From Hyalella azteca (Eukaryota > Arthropoda > Malacostraca > Amphipoda > Hyalellidae), in assembly GCF_000764305.2 (NCBI RefSeq), contig NW_025941560.1, positions 1 through 64,000 on the forward strand: 64,000 nt of DNA. The letters run 5' to 3'. The notes beneath the pieces were generated by a model. It did no database searches, was not told the DNA's origin, and saw only the letters and a program-made list of their open reading frames with translations. Each line of letters begins with the position of its first letter. The stretch's first letter is position 1. This document shows, piece by piece, positions 34,283 through 46,229 of this stretch. The translations under genes and the position numbers were made by a program.

Positions 34283-34604
34283 CTGAAAGCGAATTATTTG
34301 AGAAAATGGGATTTGCTTTAAAAACTTGATTGATGAAAAAATCTAAACTCGTTTATATCATTTTCTACAATTTTTGTAAATTTTAAAATTTCGTTTCTAA
34401 AATGCTGTGAGAAGAGGGAAAGAAGAAATTTATTTCTTGGCCGGAAATCTTAATAATTTGACGGAAGCATGATGCCAAGCTTGTCTACAGGGACAACGTT
34501 TGTCCCGAAGTTATATAGTAGTGTAGATTTTAGTGTATAGTTACAGTGTAGTAATAGTGTAGGTCTTTAACCTTCAGTATAAAGACTAAATGATATTATT
34601 GTAC

Positions 34605-34745
34605 CTATACAATAAAAAGAGAATTTTTCAAGCCTGATGCCCCTACTGCAACTTTGATGAAAAGCAGACCAATTCGATGCAATGGAAAATGATCTTGAAA
34701 ACTCGTCAGCAATCTGCGTCGGTCTGTTGGCTGACATCAACCAGG
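34605..34745 (-). CDS. Exon candidate of the 34-kb minus-strand gene
   Basis: Possible acceptor gtttctcaag and donor TATAG/GTACAA enclose 141 bp that read SANRPTQIADEFSRSFSIAS, then NWSAFHQSCSRG and on. The outgoing phase 1 fits the exon at 34282 (a GTG valine across the junction). The acceptor has a short pyrimidine tract, so support is moderate. Confidence 0.28.
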
Positions 34746-34912
34746 CTTGAGAAACATATACGATAGAATTCATTCGATCTACTGTATGTTAAAATAGATT
34801 ATGATTGTAATGGAGGGATATAATCTATGTTGGAATATCATAATTACTTTATGAGAAATATCATTATGGCAAATAATTTCATTCTACTACCAGAGCAGGA
34901 CAAGGAAGAAAC

Positions 34913-35010
34913 CTGTGTACGGAGACGACATTATTGGCTGGCGTTGCTGGGCTGCCGCAATATGTCCACGCGAGGCCACAGAGGATAACGAGCGCTGCGC
35001 TCCTTCTCAG
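34913..35010 (-). CDS. Possible signal-peptide exon
   Basis: The minus-strand frame reads RRSAALVILCGLAWTYCGSP, then ATPANNVVSVH, up to a donor (ACACAG/GTTTCT). Arg-Arg, a hydrophobic core and small residues resemble a secretion signal. No ATG lies in the frame and the phase does not fit the next candidate at 34745, so linkage is unproven. Confidence 0.25.
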
Positions 35011-36120
35011 TGAAAAACAAAAGCAAATTCATTTCAATTTTCTTGCAACATATTTCAGCAAAATACCGATCAAAGGAGATGAATTTTTTAATTTGAGACT
35101 GTCGTCAGGTGTGTCTCAGTTTTGTAATGTTTTTATTGTGGCATCGGAATGAATCCGTTATTTTGAGTATTATTGATAATTCAGCAATTAAGGCAAATAT
35201 TTCAGAATTTCCCGTATGAAGTTGGTTTTATGTTCATTGGTTTATTGTAGAAGTATAATTTATGGGTTGCTTGACGTCCAGTCTCTAATGACATCATCCA
35301 TGTTAACTCCACGGATTACTCCATTAACCCTTTTTTTCCTATTCCTCCTGAAAGATGATAATATATCAACGTGTTAAGCATCGATCGACTTCATTTAAAA
35401 ACTTCTTGCACGCTAAATTTGTGTGCTTGTTAGTGTTTCAAAATTTTTATGTAGTTTAATCGACCTGTTTAAATATTTCAACGAAGATACCTCCGAGAAT
35501 CTCTTGGATTCAAATAAACTGATCAACATTATTAAAAGAGAAATGATTTAGAGCAGAAATATGGAACAACCTACAGCATATCGTGGTATTTTCGGTGGCA
35601 CTGAAGACCGAGAAATCCTAGTCGTCCGGCATTACCAGGCAACTCTGCTCCTCAGATTTTTCTTAAACATGAGCTTAATAAAGAGCAGAATGCCTTATGA
35701 ATATTCCGCAGTTGTCGGTCCATTGCTTCGCAACTTGGCATTTTGTTGTATCCTGAACCATAAGACCCTGCAAAAATCTGAAACTATAATTCTGTTTTGA
35801 TACAACATTATTTCAAGGTTAGACATTTCACTTTAGATCACTCATCACAATTTATTTTCTGCTTCCATTGCATTATTGAAGGAAGATACTGATTTTTTAT
35901 TAATAGAGTCAGATAAAAAAAGCCATAAAGAAGTATGACAATTTTCTACCTGTATTCTAAGGCTGCAATCTATCAGGCAGAATTTTTTTGCTGCTGCTGC
36001 TCTCAGACACTCGGGAAGACCTGAATGCGCAGGCTAATCTCGCAGCGTTGTGACTAAAAAAGAAAGCCTCATATCGCTAAGAAACAAAACTTAGCGCCCT
36101 TCTATCCTCAGCTGGGCCAG
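35011..36120. other. No gene recognised
   Basis: AT-rich; a 79-codon plus frame at 35561-35800 has no motif or splice support. Confidence 0.3.
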
Positions 36121-36362
36121 CCGATGTCTTCAGTTGGGCAAGCTGATGCAAGATGTTGTTGCTTGCTTCTTGCTGATGGTAGTGGTGCAGAGGAGGACGA
36201 TCATGCATTGTGTCACTGTGCCCAGGAACACGGCCAGTCGTCTAAAATAAATAAAGGAATAAAGTCACAAGGGGGAATACAGAACTGTCACTTCCTTTGT
36301 CAGAGCGCTTAACAGCGCCAGTACCGCCACGGAAGCTGAAGTTTCCCGCAGAGATTGAACTC
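36121..36362 (-). pseudogene. Weak TM2/TM3-like receptor remnant
   Basis: On the minus strand ETSASVAVLALLSALTKEV resembles the TM2 coding of receptor copy A; the DNA shares blocks gcttcc and ggcgctgtt in the same spacing. After an intron-like gap ending tatttattttag a second hydrophobic piece follows (LAVFLGTVTQCMIVLLC). Identity to copy A is only moderate and copy A has no intron at this point. It may be a third, old copy or chance. Confidence 0.2.
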
Positions 36363-39300
36363 GGACCGTAGTTCTGGTAATCAATCAATTTCATTCCTCA
36401 GCCCGTACACGTTGCTGTAAATACTGTCGAAAAAATTCCACCAATCACCCGGATATTCTATCAACAGCAATTGTAAAGTTTTTAAATGCTAAAATTTTAT
36501 CATAATGCATGTTACTATTTCCCTAATTATTGTCATTGAAAATTATTCCTAACAATGTTTTCATGCGATTAAAAAAAGCATTAATCTTCGAACAAAGTTT
36601 GACACATGTACATAATTCAAATGATAACTGTCTCTAAGTTAGCATTTATGCTGCAAGAATTAGATTATCTTTTAGGGGCGTTTGATCTTTTTATCATTGT
36701 TCATACTGCTGGAATCCGCTCTCTCATTGTTTTAATCTGGATCTTTATTTTACATTCATTAACGCACATATGTAAACATAGTATAAATTGCCAGTCAGTG
36801 CTGCATCATGGATACCATCACATTTGGTCAGCTCTCAGGGCCCCTGCATGTTTGAAACTTTGGTGTCTCCAATTGACGTCACCGTCAATAAAACGTTTAT
36901 TTAGTACGTATATGAGAGAGTTTGACATTATTACGATTGTTGATCAGTATACAGTATACTAAATCTTGAACATGATCTTGGTGATTGTTAGCCTTAATGT
37001 AACTTTTCATATATGCTGCCGTGCGCAATCCATGATTGGTCGTTGCTCTGTAGTGATCGGTCGTCGTCTCCAGTCTCAATAGTTCTTCTGATACTCTCAT
37101 TTTAGGTTTAGAGTTATTCAATTTTTTCAATTCAATTTTTTCAATTATTTCATATTATTTAAGTATTTTATTAGGTTTTACAATAACGATGATGCAGTTA
37201 CCTCCCAGAACCGTGACGTAAACTATCGGCATTTTTAAATTTTCTGCGCATCTGATTGGCACGAGAATAATGTTCTTTATACTGCTTTAAATGTTGCAAA
37301 TAAAAGAAAAATATAGCGTGCTATTAAATTGTAAGAAATAATTATTGAATATTTAAAATTAAAATTTCTAAACAAATATGTCAGTGAAAAGTACATGCAA
37401 TTTTTTCAGAAACTATCAATTAAACTGTATTTTCATATAAAGATTAAACCGTAGAGTAGATTCTTTATGATATTTTATTCCAAGATATTTTGCCCCGGCC
37501 ATCATCAGCTCCTGAGTTTCCGTCCATTAAAAAACGTTCAACTTCCCCAACCGCTGCCGATTTCACGCGTGGAGATTGGCCTGACAAACACAGATAAAGT
37601 TCCTAACATTGTTATTATTTTCACGATTCTCAACTCAAGATTTGACTCAAATTCTGTTGTGAAAAACAAATTATTACTCAAATCAAATTCTTTATTCGTG
37701 TCGAACATTACCTTTTTATATATACCTGCCGCAAGCGTTCAGGAAAACCTCATTACAGAGGCGACTTTTTTTGCAGAGAACAAAATCGACGAACAGTTTC
37801 TTCGCGCTCATTTGTCGGAAAGTTGAACGATTTTCATACGTCATGTGTCATGCACTGATGGCGGAAGTTTGCGTGAGAGATGAAAAGTAAACAATCATAC
37901 TAAATTGGTAATTACGCGACAGCGGGGATTTATGGGACAACTGGAGATAACAAGAATCTTCCACATTTTCCATCGTTTTGAAAAATTTTATATCAAGGGC
38001 AGTGTTATATGGTTATGTTTGTATTGTCAAAATAAAATGAGCCTCAAATTTAAAATCATTAAAACAATCAGCTTGATGCTCTGAACATTGGTAAAAATTG
38101 TTTTGGATGAATTTATTGAACGTGCTGAAGGACCATTTGGGTTTATGACGAGATTAGGTCTTACACGTTCATGTTGATATAAGGTCTGACATGAGATGAC
38201 GCTAAGGCCGCAAAAAAATGTGAATATCCCATTTTGCATATGCATTTTTGCAGCCATGAGCTTATGAACAAAAACAATGACATGCAGGCTGGTGCTGAAC
38301 AATGAAAAATAAATAGCTTGGTGCAAACCTCCCTTCATTTGTCGTTAATTTGTCGTTGAAAGTTCTGCTCTCGTCAATAGTGTGACACATACAAACACAA
38401 GTCCTGCACAGCGGTCAGAGGGATGACATATACAGGTCGCTCAAAATATCCTGATTTATATTAAGCCATTTGTCTTGCCGGATACTGGTCTAGGGACTCT
38501 TTGATGCGTCATAAGGAGATCCTTTCTTGTTTCTGTATCTCCTTACTCACTTTTGTAGCCTTGGAAAATGTTCAACTTTCTTTCATGTGCAGTGAATCGA
38601 TTTTTAATCAATTGAACTGCGGATTGGTGAAATGCTATCCTGATAAGCCGCACAGCTTCGGATTTACAGTATTTTAACAATGCGACGTACCGAAATGTGG
38701 TCTTACACTGCAAATTGAACGTACACACTCTGCTCTAAATGGCGCACTGAGCCACTTATGTTGAGTCCAATTCAGCCTTGCGCTAAAATGACATGGGCTT
38801 CAGTTCCATTACCCGACCTTTGTTCAAAAACTTAGGTTATGACGAGAAAATAAACCCCAAATTTCTGAAAAATTTTCTACGATGGTTTTCTTAAAAGTTT
38901 TAAGTGAGAATGAACGAAGCCGTTCAGACACCGCCATGCATTGAAAAATGATGATAATATGTGCAAAATTATGAACGCAATTAGCAAACACTTCATCAAT
39001 GCAGTATTGGAACTGCATTCGTGCAGAAAGTGACGTCGACTTACAACAACGTTCTCTCTGTTAGTAAACTTTTTAATGCAGCCGACCATGAAAAAACATA
39101 AAATTTCAGAAGTGGACAAAATGGTACCTAGATAGACTTCGTCATGTAATAAGCAGGTATATCTCAGAAATAGGCTTGAGGCGAGGCCTAATGCTATTAA
39201 ACCTAAACAAATCGCCTTGCAAGACGTTTTTTTGACTGAAACATCAATGCCTCGTTGAGTCAGCAAAGAGACGCGGAACAACAACCAAATGAAAACAATA

Positions 39301-42182
39301 TCTTCAATGTCGTCAAATGCAGGATTGCGTGCTAAGGTTCCAGCTTCAAATCTTCACATTTCATAGAAAACCCAAAGGTTTTAGTTTGAGTTTGGGAGCA
39401 AACATTTTGCTAGGCCTGACGCAATGAGATTTAATTCGTTTCAGTTAAGAACTCAAATTCAGCTTGCTTGAATCAGTGTGTTGATGCATGGGATGACTAC
39501 CTCTTAGGCGTTTGGCCCTTCCATCCGTATGCATGAAAAAATAAATGCTGTGGTATACAAAAAGCTTCAATAATCAGCACGTTGTGCCAAACATGCGCAC
39601 AATTAAGCTCTTCTTAATCCCGCATTTGTCCACAGGATATCACAATGCAAGGAAGCTGACGTACCTTTTATAGATTATTAAATTGCTTAAGATTAACCAG
39701 AACCTAAATGGAAATTCAAGGAACAATGTAGACGTTGTGAAACATCGTCAAGGCCTTAATATCCCTTTTATTTTGTACTTACGAATGAATTTTTCTGATA
39801 TATAAATAACAATTACTTACATTTTTTACTGAATTATAACCAAATGTAATTTTTCGTGCAATTTTAGCAATATTTTTCCACCATTTTCTATGTTATAAGG
39901 GGATAATATAGATTTTACTTAAGACCTTAATAGCCTCACCTGCATATATGCAGATAATGGTTCCGGCAAACGGCGCTATGGTTTTTTTATTTCTTTAGTG
40001 AATTTAAGATATTGTTAAGAAGGTCGTATTAGGAAACATTTAGGCTCATTTCATATTTGCTTTCCCGAGAAAAGGCATTCAGTTTTAGATCAGAGTAAAG
40101 CTTGTTCAATTGAAGTCAACTAACTACGCATTGCGGTAGCTTAATAACTGCCGTCGCGGATACTATTGCCTCTGAAATTCTGAGAAAGATTATTTTCTTT
40201 TCTGTACACTGATGAGCCTTCCTAGATAACATGGATTTTAAAGCTTTACTATTAGCCTTCAATACTTACGGGTGAATAATTAAATAAGTTTCGCTTCTTA
40301 TTTTGTTGAAATGAAGAACTCAAACTTACGTAAAACCAAAGAAAAGAAAAAGAAAGAAAGAAAATCTAGTGCTTTCCAGGAATTAGAGAACTTCTACAGA
40401 GCTGGATCGGATTGAACAGTTAAGACAAAAATTTTATCTTATCTTATTAATTCTCTGAAGAAGCAATGTTGAGATAAGCTAATTATTTATGCCTTCATTG
40501 ATGAGCGTTATTGCATAAAATATGAAATGGATTTGCATCCATGATCCATATATTTACATTTAATCTACGAATAATAATTTGAACATGTGACACATCTCGA
40601 CGAATTAAATCTAATTTTTAAACAGAAATAATTTGATTATTTAATCATCTTTAGAGGTAATTCGCGTAACTCGAGCTGGAGTATTTGAATAGTTCCAGAC
40701 AGATAAGACTATGCTCGAAACATCTTAAGAATATACTTTTAAATATTTTATTATTGATCAAAAATTTTTATTTTATTTTCTCGTGAGTAAAATTCTCAAT
40801 CGTAAGTGTATTTTTTCGCCCCAAAAGTTTGTCCTTGTGAGCAATGAGGTGAATATCGAATTAAATTTAGGAGCGTTCGAAAGACCTTGGTTTGGTGCAA
40901 TGAAAATTCTAAATTTTACACGATATTTTTTAAACACAAATTGGATCGGCGTCCCTCATTTCCATGAAAATCCGGTGCCTTAATTACGCGAGAGCAGAGT
41001 TCTGAATTCAAAATTAAAGAACGAATTTAAAATATGTTGCATGTACGTAAAAACGAACAATAGTAAACCTGAGTTTAAGAAAAATGTTTCATATGTTTTC
41101 ATTCGTCATTGGCACCATAGTTTAAATTTCTTGAAAACTTTTTGCGGTGAGTGTAATTAAACAAAACGTTTGTCAATCTTTAATCATAACTTTATTACTG
41201 TTCAATGAAAGAGTCTAAGGTTAAGCATTGAAATTAGATAAATTTTATAATTCCTAGTTCATTTACTGGAATAAGAACTTTCATTTACTTATTCTGTTGG
41301 AAATAAAATGGCAAGAATTTTCACTGACTATTGAATTTATTTGAAAAACTTGAAATCCTTGTGCCTCTGTTTATCATTCACGCGGGTCTGTAGCTGGGTC
41401 TAGGTAGTTTAAGCTTCGCCTTCACAGGCTTTCATATTTAATCTCTGATTTGGAAATCAGTCATGCAATCACATTAGGCGTTGGTGGCGCTCTTAACATC
41501 AGCCGCTGAATGCTTTGACTCAAGTTATCGATGTCATTACGAAGGCGTCGCATTGATCAGAGTAAGCCGTTACCTGGGTTAAGGGGGAACTACAGGCCTC
41601 AATGGCCTTTATGATGCGAACGGTTCGCGCTTGTAAACAGGTCTCGTAGACCGCTGTTGATTGTGCTTAGATTATTTGTGAAATTACTGGTGATAGATTA
41701 TTACTTATAGGTATTTATAGAAGTAGTGTTAATGCCTTATAAGATGGAAGCATATTGCTATGTGAATTTGTCTTGTGCTGTAACAATTCTTTCTCTATTT
41801 TTAAGAGGGGTAACAGCTCTTGGTCGTCATCACATTAAGGATTCTCCACTCATTGTAATTTAGAAATTCATAATAATAATCTCTCACCTTAAAATATTTA
41901 GGAAACTTCATATGATTGCAATCAGGAGTAATTACACGAAAACACTATTAAACTGAAACAAAGTTGTTCCGAAATAAGCCATTAAACGAATAGAAGTAAA
42001 AACACGAATAAAGAAGCGCCAAATATTCCGCAGTGAATCATTCGCCTAAACTAACATGTATTCGTATATGTAGGATGTCAGAATAGGCTTTCTAAACATC
42101 TTTGATTGACCACCTGCAAATATTCTTGTTAATATAGCTCACGGCTACGAAATTAAGCCGTCGTCTCATTTGCTATCTTTAG
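36363..42182. other. No gene recognised
   Basis: Nearly 6 kb of AT-rich DNA. Frames at 36606-36962, 37467-37826, 38027-38338 and 38877-39284 have no motif, no splice borders and AT-rich codon ends, so I leave them out. Confidence 0.35.
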
Positions 42183-42356
42183 AACCACCTGAGGGACGCT
42201 CACAACGAGACAGTCACCCGAAAGGTGCTGGAAAAATGCACCAGCATCTTCATGCGATGCCCCGATACCAATCGACTCGTGACTGCTGAGGCCCTCATCA
42301 TTAAGTATAGGCTCCAGCTAACTACATTCAAACTAACGGATGCGTCCAAACTTTAA
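42183..42356 (+). mobile_element. Penelope-like retroelement, C-terminal fragment
   Basis: Plus-strand frame of 57 codons to a TAA: NHLRDAHNETVTRKVLEKCT, then SIFMRCPDTNRLVTAEALII, then KYRLQLTTFKL. The H...EH/AH..T..RK.L......L.t.EAL.I pattern is the tail after the GIY-YIG nuclease of Penelope-like elements as I know them. The frame begins abruptly with no reverse transcriptase upstream, as expected for a fragment. It is a separate insertion from the one at 50.9 kb, being on the other strand and better preserved. Confidence 0.6.
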
Positions 42357-42600
42357 TAATCTTTTCCGAGAAATTTTGTAATGCTTTCCGCTAGTTCTCC
42401 ACGTCAGCTATAACAAATCTATAGGTAACAGATTACGCACTGCCATAAAGAACTTTAATAAAGTTGCAACAATCCGTATGTATACACTTAAGATATAGAT
42501 CAGAGGGAGACGTCTGAAGAGGATGGCAGCTTAGAGTCAACAACCCTATACCCAATCGAAATTTTGGGGGTAATAAGCTTCTGAATTAAAGACGCCTTTA
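42357..42600. other. No feature recognised
   Basis: Flank of the retroelement tail; may include its 3' untranslated part. Confidence 0.3.
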
Positions 42601-42659
42601 GCTCGCCCAGCGCGTAAATTAGCGGCTCTACACCCTCTTTACGCGCTGGTTGTACGAGC
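42601..42659. repeat. GC-rich hairpin
   Basis: ccagcgcgtaaa at 42607-42618 pairs perfectly with tttacgcgctgg at 42638-42649, with outer gctcg/cgagc pairing. The loop is 19 bases. Confidence 0.75.
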
Positions 42660-42865
42660 GAAATAAGCGTCTGATTAGCATCCGGTCACAGAACGAGCGA
42701 GCTTGGGGCGATCGTGGGGCGCGCGTATTTGGCACCTGATAGCCTCGGTACGGACACGGCCGAATCTTAAAAGTGCGTTAAAAAAACTCCTTCAGCCCCG
42801 AAAGCTGGCTGAATCTAAATCAATAAATTTCACTTCTGCAAATAAGCAACAATAAGTTCAGATAA

Positions 42866-42885
42866 CTATAATAATGATAATAATA

Positions 42886-42945
<60 letters not shown>

Positions 42946-42976
42946 TTAATAATAATAATAAATAAAAGTAATGATA
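42866..42976. repeat. AAT trinucleotide microsatellite
   Basis: About 30 nearly perfect taa/aat repeats. It produces artificial poly-Ile frames. Confidence 0.97.
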
Positions 42977-43362
42977 ATAATAAGCGACATAAAAATAAAA
43001 AGTATAATATCAATCTTACTAAAACTGTTAATAGTTGTTATGCACCAGTTTGTTGTTTCAGTCAATAATAATTTAGAAAACGAGTGGTGCATCGCAGCTC
43101 GGAAATGGGAGTTCCCTGAAAAACCGGAAGTAGAAAATAGCTTCGGGCATATTTTCAAACAACCATTTTCTTTAGAAATACCTTATGTCGCTGGTTTTAA
43201 AACCGATCATTTTTTAAGAAAATTCATATTCAGTCTTGGCCGAAACCACTTACCTTCATGCTATAAATCTGAGGGAAAAATTTCCACTCTTGGCCTACCA
43301 AAAATACAGAATCATTATACATTTTGTGGCCTCAAGTATCTAGCTTGGAATTATTCAGAAAA

Positions 43363-43500
43363 TTAAGCGTGATACACGGTTACGGCCAGACCGGTCGGAA
43401 CGGGCAGTTTCTTCGAGGTATGAGAGCCGACCACGACATCCAGCTGGCCGGTGTAATCCAGCACTGCTGGATCAGTCAAGCAACTGGTCAATTGAAGAGG
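43363..43500 (-). CDS. Exon candidate, probably terminal, unknown protein
   Basis: On the minus strand, after a possible acceptor (cttcaattgaccag), a frame with strongly GC-rich third positions reads LTDPAVLDYTGQLDVVVGSH, then TSKKLPVPTGLAVTVYHA, and stops at 43363. The contrast with surrounding AT-rich DNA argues for a coding origin. No partner exon or family is recognised. The plus-strand frames over the same bases are shadows. Confidence 0.35.
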   Translation of the reverse strand, partial: PLQLTSCLTDPAVLDYTGQLDVVVGSHTSKKLPVPTGLAVTVYHA

Positions 43501-44061
43501 ATCAAGAAATGCTTTGCATATTTCACTTAAATTTGCAATGCTGTGTGCTAGAGAAAAATTAAATTGCAAACGCAATTTCTTATCTTGGACAAGTTACAAC
43601 CGATGACGCATTATATCCTAATGTATACATAACTCTCGACCAGCATTGCAATAGATTAATAAATACTGATCACGCTTTGGACTCGTGTGTAAATGAACAG
43701 TAATGAACGCTCATTTCAAATCAAATGAAAAGATTTCGTTTGCATTTTCATAAGCCTATCTATTAAATCAAAGCGCAATAACTGCGCTGCTCAGTTATTC
43801 GTGATCTCAATTTTGTTAATTGTATGGCTGAGTTACGGTCTTATTTTTATTCATGAAATGTCTTAGTCGTGATAAAATTATTATTAGTATATTGGTTTAA
43901 TGGATCATTCGATAATTCACTTCCATTGGCGCAGTGTATCGTCAGTATTCTCATTATATTTCGATCACCTGGTTTTAGCAAACTTAGAAACATAGAAAGA
44001 GGAACTTCATTGATAATATCAAAACTTAAAAACTTTTTACCGTATCGCAACTGCAACCGAG

Positions 44062-44217
44062 CAAGATGACGCACTCATAACACGCACCGAGTAACGTGTC
44101 GCACTCATAACACGCACCGAGTAACGTGACTCACTCATAACACGCACCGAGTAACGTGACTCACTCATAACACGCACCGAGTAACATGACTCACTCATAA
44201 CACGCACCGAGTAACGT
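44062..44217. repeat. 30-bp minisatellite
   Basis: Five copies of a unit containing gcaccgagtaacgtgac and ctcactcataacac, differing by single bases. The unit is a multiple of three, giving a spurious ten-residue repeat on the minus strand. Confidence 0.95.
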
Positions 44218-44272
44218 GACAAATGCAACGTTCACTGAGTTACGTCGGTATCCCGAATGCAGCAACAGAGTC

Positions 44273-44456
44273 CTATCGTCTTGCCTTGAGAACACTTAAA
44301 GAATGAGCTTTAACTTCTTCCTGCACTGATAAGCCGACTTGCCAAGACATGAAATTTAAAGAAGACACAATGAAGTTGCTAGCGCCTAACACACCGCCTC
44401 CCACTAGCGGCACGGCTACCGCAGGTCGTGAGCATCGCGACACGCGCCGAAAACTT
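44273..44456 (-). CDS. Exon candidate, unknown protein
   Basis: Acceptor cataactcatttcag/A at 44456; open on the minus strand for 61 codons to a TAG: PAVAVPLVGGGVLGASNFIV, then SSLNFMSWQVGLSVQEEV, with a basic end (VLKARR). The start region is GC-richer with a Gly-rich hydrophobic patch. No family recognised; it would be a terminal exon. Confidence 0.3.
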
Positions 44457-44529
44457 CTGAAATGAGTTATGAAAATTATCTTATTTAAACTTATAAACTG
44501 TCGCATGGAAGGCAACTACCTTTTGGTCC

Positions 44530-45463
44530 TGCTACTATTATGTCGATATCGAAAGTGTATTACTTCCATTGGTCAGTTTTGGAGATAATATCAACTATGA
44601 AAAATGAATTCCAGCCAATCCACGTCTATTTAAATTCGTTGCAAGGTCCATCAGAGAATTTCGCACGCAATATGAACGAATTTTATAATCTAATGCGATT
44701 TCTTTTTGAGCAATTACGACATTTTGTCGCCCGCCCGTAAATTGAATCTTTATAGTATTTTATCCTCTAGAATTTCGGGTTGTTTCCCAGTGTCGGCGAC
44801 AGTAACATTCACTACGATGCCGACGTCAAGCTTCATTACTGTTTAGTGGCGCAACTCGGTAATAACTGTGAGTCGAGAGCGCGGCAAAATAAATTATATC
44901 TTCACCTGGCCGCTGTGATATCTCGTTATCAGCTTTATATGTCTGTAAATAAATGGCAAGAAAATGCACTCTTCCTTTATTGTATACTCTCCCTTAAATG
45001 TGCTCGTCCTTACTCTTACCTTAAGAAGAATAGTTTTCGACCATTGCTATATGTCGAGCTTAAAAATAAGGCTCAACAGAGAGTTATTATTCGAGGTCCA
45101 ATAATTTCTCTGGCAAGGTAATGGAGACGATGAGAAAAACATTTGGAATGTGAGCCAAACATAATTTTTTCCGATAATAATTTCCTTTACTTCGATTCAT
45201 TCTTACTTACGAATTAATTTTTCACAATTTTGCGCACAATTTTTCAGAATCTTGCTCCCGGCTTGATGCGTAACTCGATCGGTTGATCGACTGTCCAGAA
45301 GTTTCGAAACTGAGTTAAAACACAAAGGAGGCTTTAAATCGCGTTACTCATGCCAAAACTCTGCTCAAATGTTGATAACCAATTTCCATTTACTTGAGAT
45401 TGCTTCAAGAGACAACTTCCGAAAAAAGAATAATTATTCACCTCCTTAGCTTTCCGTACAAGT
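44530..45463. other. No gene recognised
   Basis: Frames at 44540-44740 and 44780-45121 on the plus strand have no motif or splice support. Confidence 0.3.
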
Positions 45464-45512
45464 GAACATATTCGTACAAGTGAACATATATCCGTACAAG
45501 CGAACATACAAT
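45464..45512. repeat. Short tandem repeat, about 18 bp
   Basis: Three copies of cgtacaagtgaacata with 1-3 base differences. Confidence 0.8.
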
Positions 45513-45610
45513 ATTCGAACCCGGTGGAAGTCTAGTAGCTACTTCAAACTATCGTCAGTCATGAAAAGATCCGGTCAAATGACACGAGTTTAGATCTATG
45601 AACAAGGCAC

Positions 45611-45670
45611 GAAAAGGAAAAGAATCGGCGACAGGCCACATCAGGCCTACACTTCAGCGCCGACATCACT
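45611..45670. repeat. Dispersed repeat, copy 1
   Basis: Shares agaatcggcgacaggcc, then caggccta, cttca and ccga in the same order with 48626-48687. Probably a short interspersed element; no ends could be defined. Confidence 0.6.
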
Positions 45671-45976
45671 ATGTTATGTTATGTTAAGTGAATTTCAATT
45701 TCATGACATATTTTAAACGTATAATTATATATTCCAGAAAATTCTTCGAGCATTATTTTCTTATTTTATTATAAACTATTATTAATTATTTAATCAAGGA
45801 ATTAAATAGGAACGAAAAAATTACCCCAATGAAAATAAATATTTCTGCAGTGTCCAGCTGTTCCGTTAACCGCGGGGCTTACCACTTACCGACCTAACCT
45901 TGTCCAGTCAGAACAAACTTCAGAAATAATCTGGAAGCTGAGGACGTGATCATCCGCCAGCCATCATCGCAGTGTA

Positions 45977-46064
45977 ATGCTCGTAATATCCATAAGTGAT
46001 ATCGTATCCATGCTCGTAATATCCATAAGTGATATCGTATCCATGCTCGTAATATCCATAAGTG
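45977..46064. repeat. 33-bp minisatellite
   Basis: Two full copies and one partial copy of a unit with atgctcgtaatatccataag. The unit length keeps an 11-residue repeat in frame on the plus strand (MLVISISDIVS); the frame then runs on to 46222, but I see no sign that it is a gene. Confidence 0.92.
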
Positions 46065-46229
46065 AGGCCATTCTTTTGGCTGGACGAGCCGCCAAGCGGT
46101 CCCTTGTATTAGGCTCGATCCAATTTCGGGTTAACCGCTTCGCTGTTTCCGGACCATCTTTCTCGGTAAATTTGAATCTACCGGGAGAGCGAATTAAATG
46201 TTTTTATGAAGCAGCTTGGTAACTTTAAA

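Noticed and set aside
42874..43068. Poly-Ile ORF on the plus strand
   Set aside because: Translation of the AAT microsatellite.
43324..43530. Plus-strand ORF opposite the 43.4-kb exon
   Set aside because: The minus strand has the stronger codon pattern and a possible acceptor; this is its shadow.
44037..44228. Regularly repeated 30-bp units resembling a CRISPR array or repeat protein
   Set aside because: Units are contiguous without unique spacers, so this is a minisatellite; the genome is eukaryotic.
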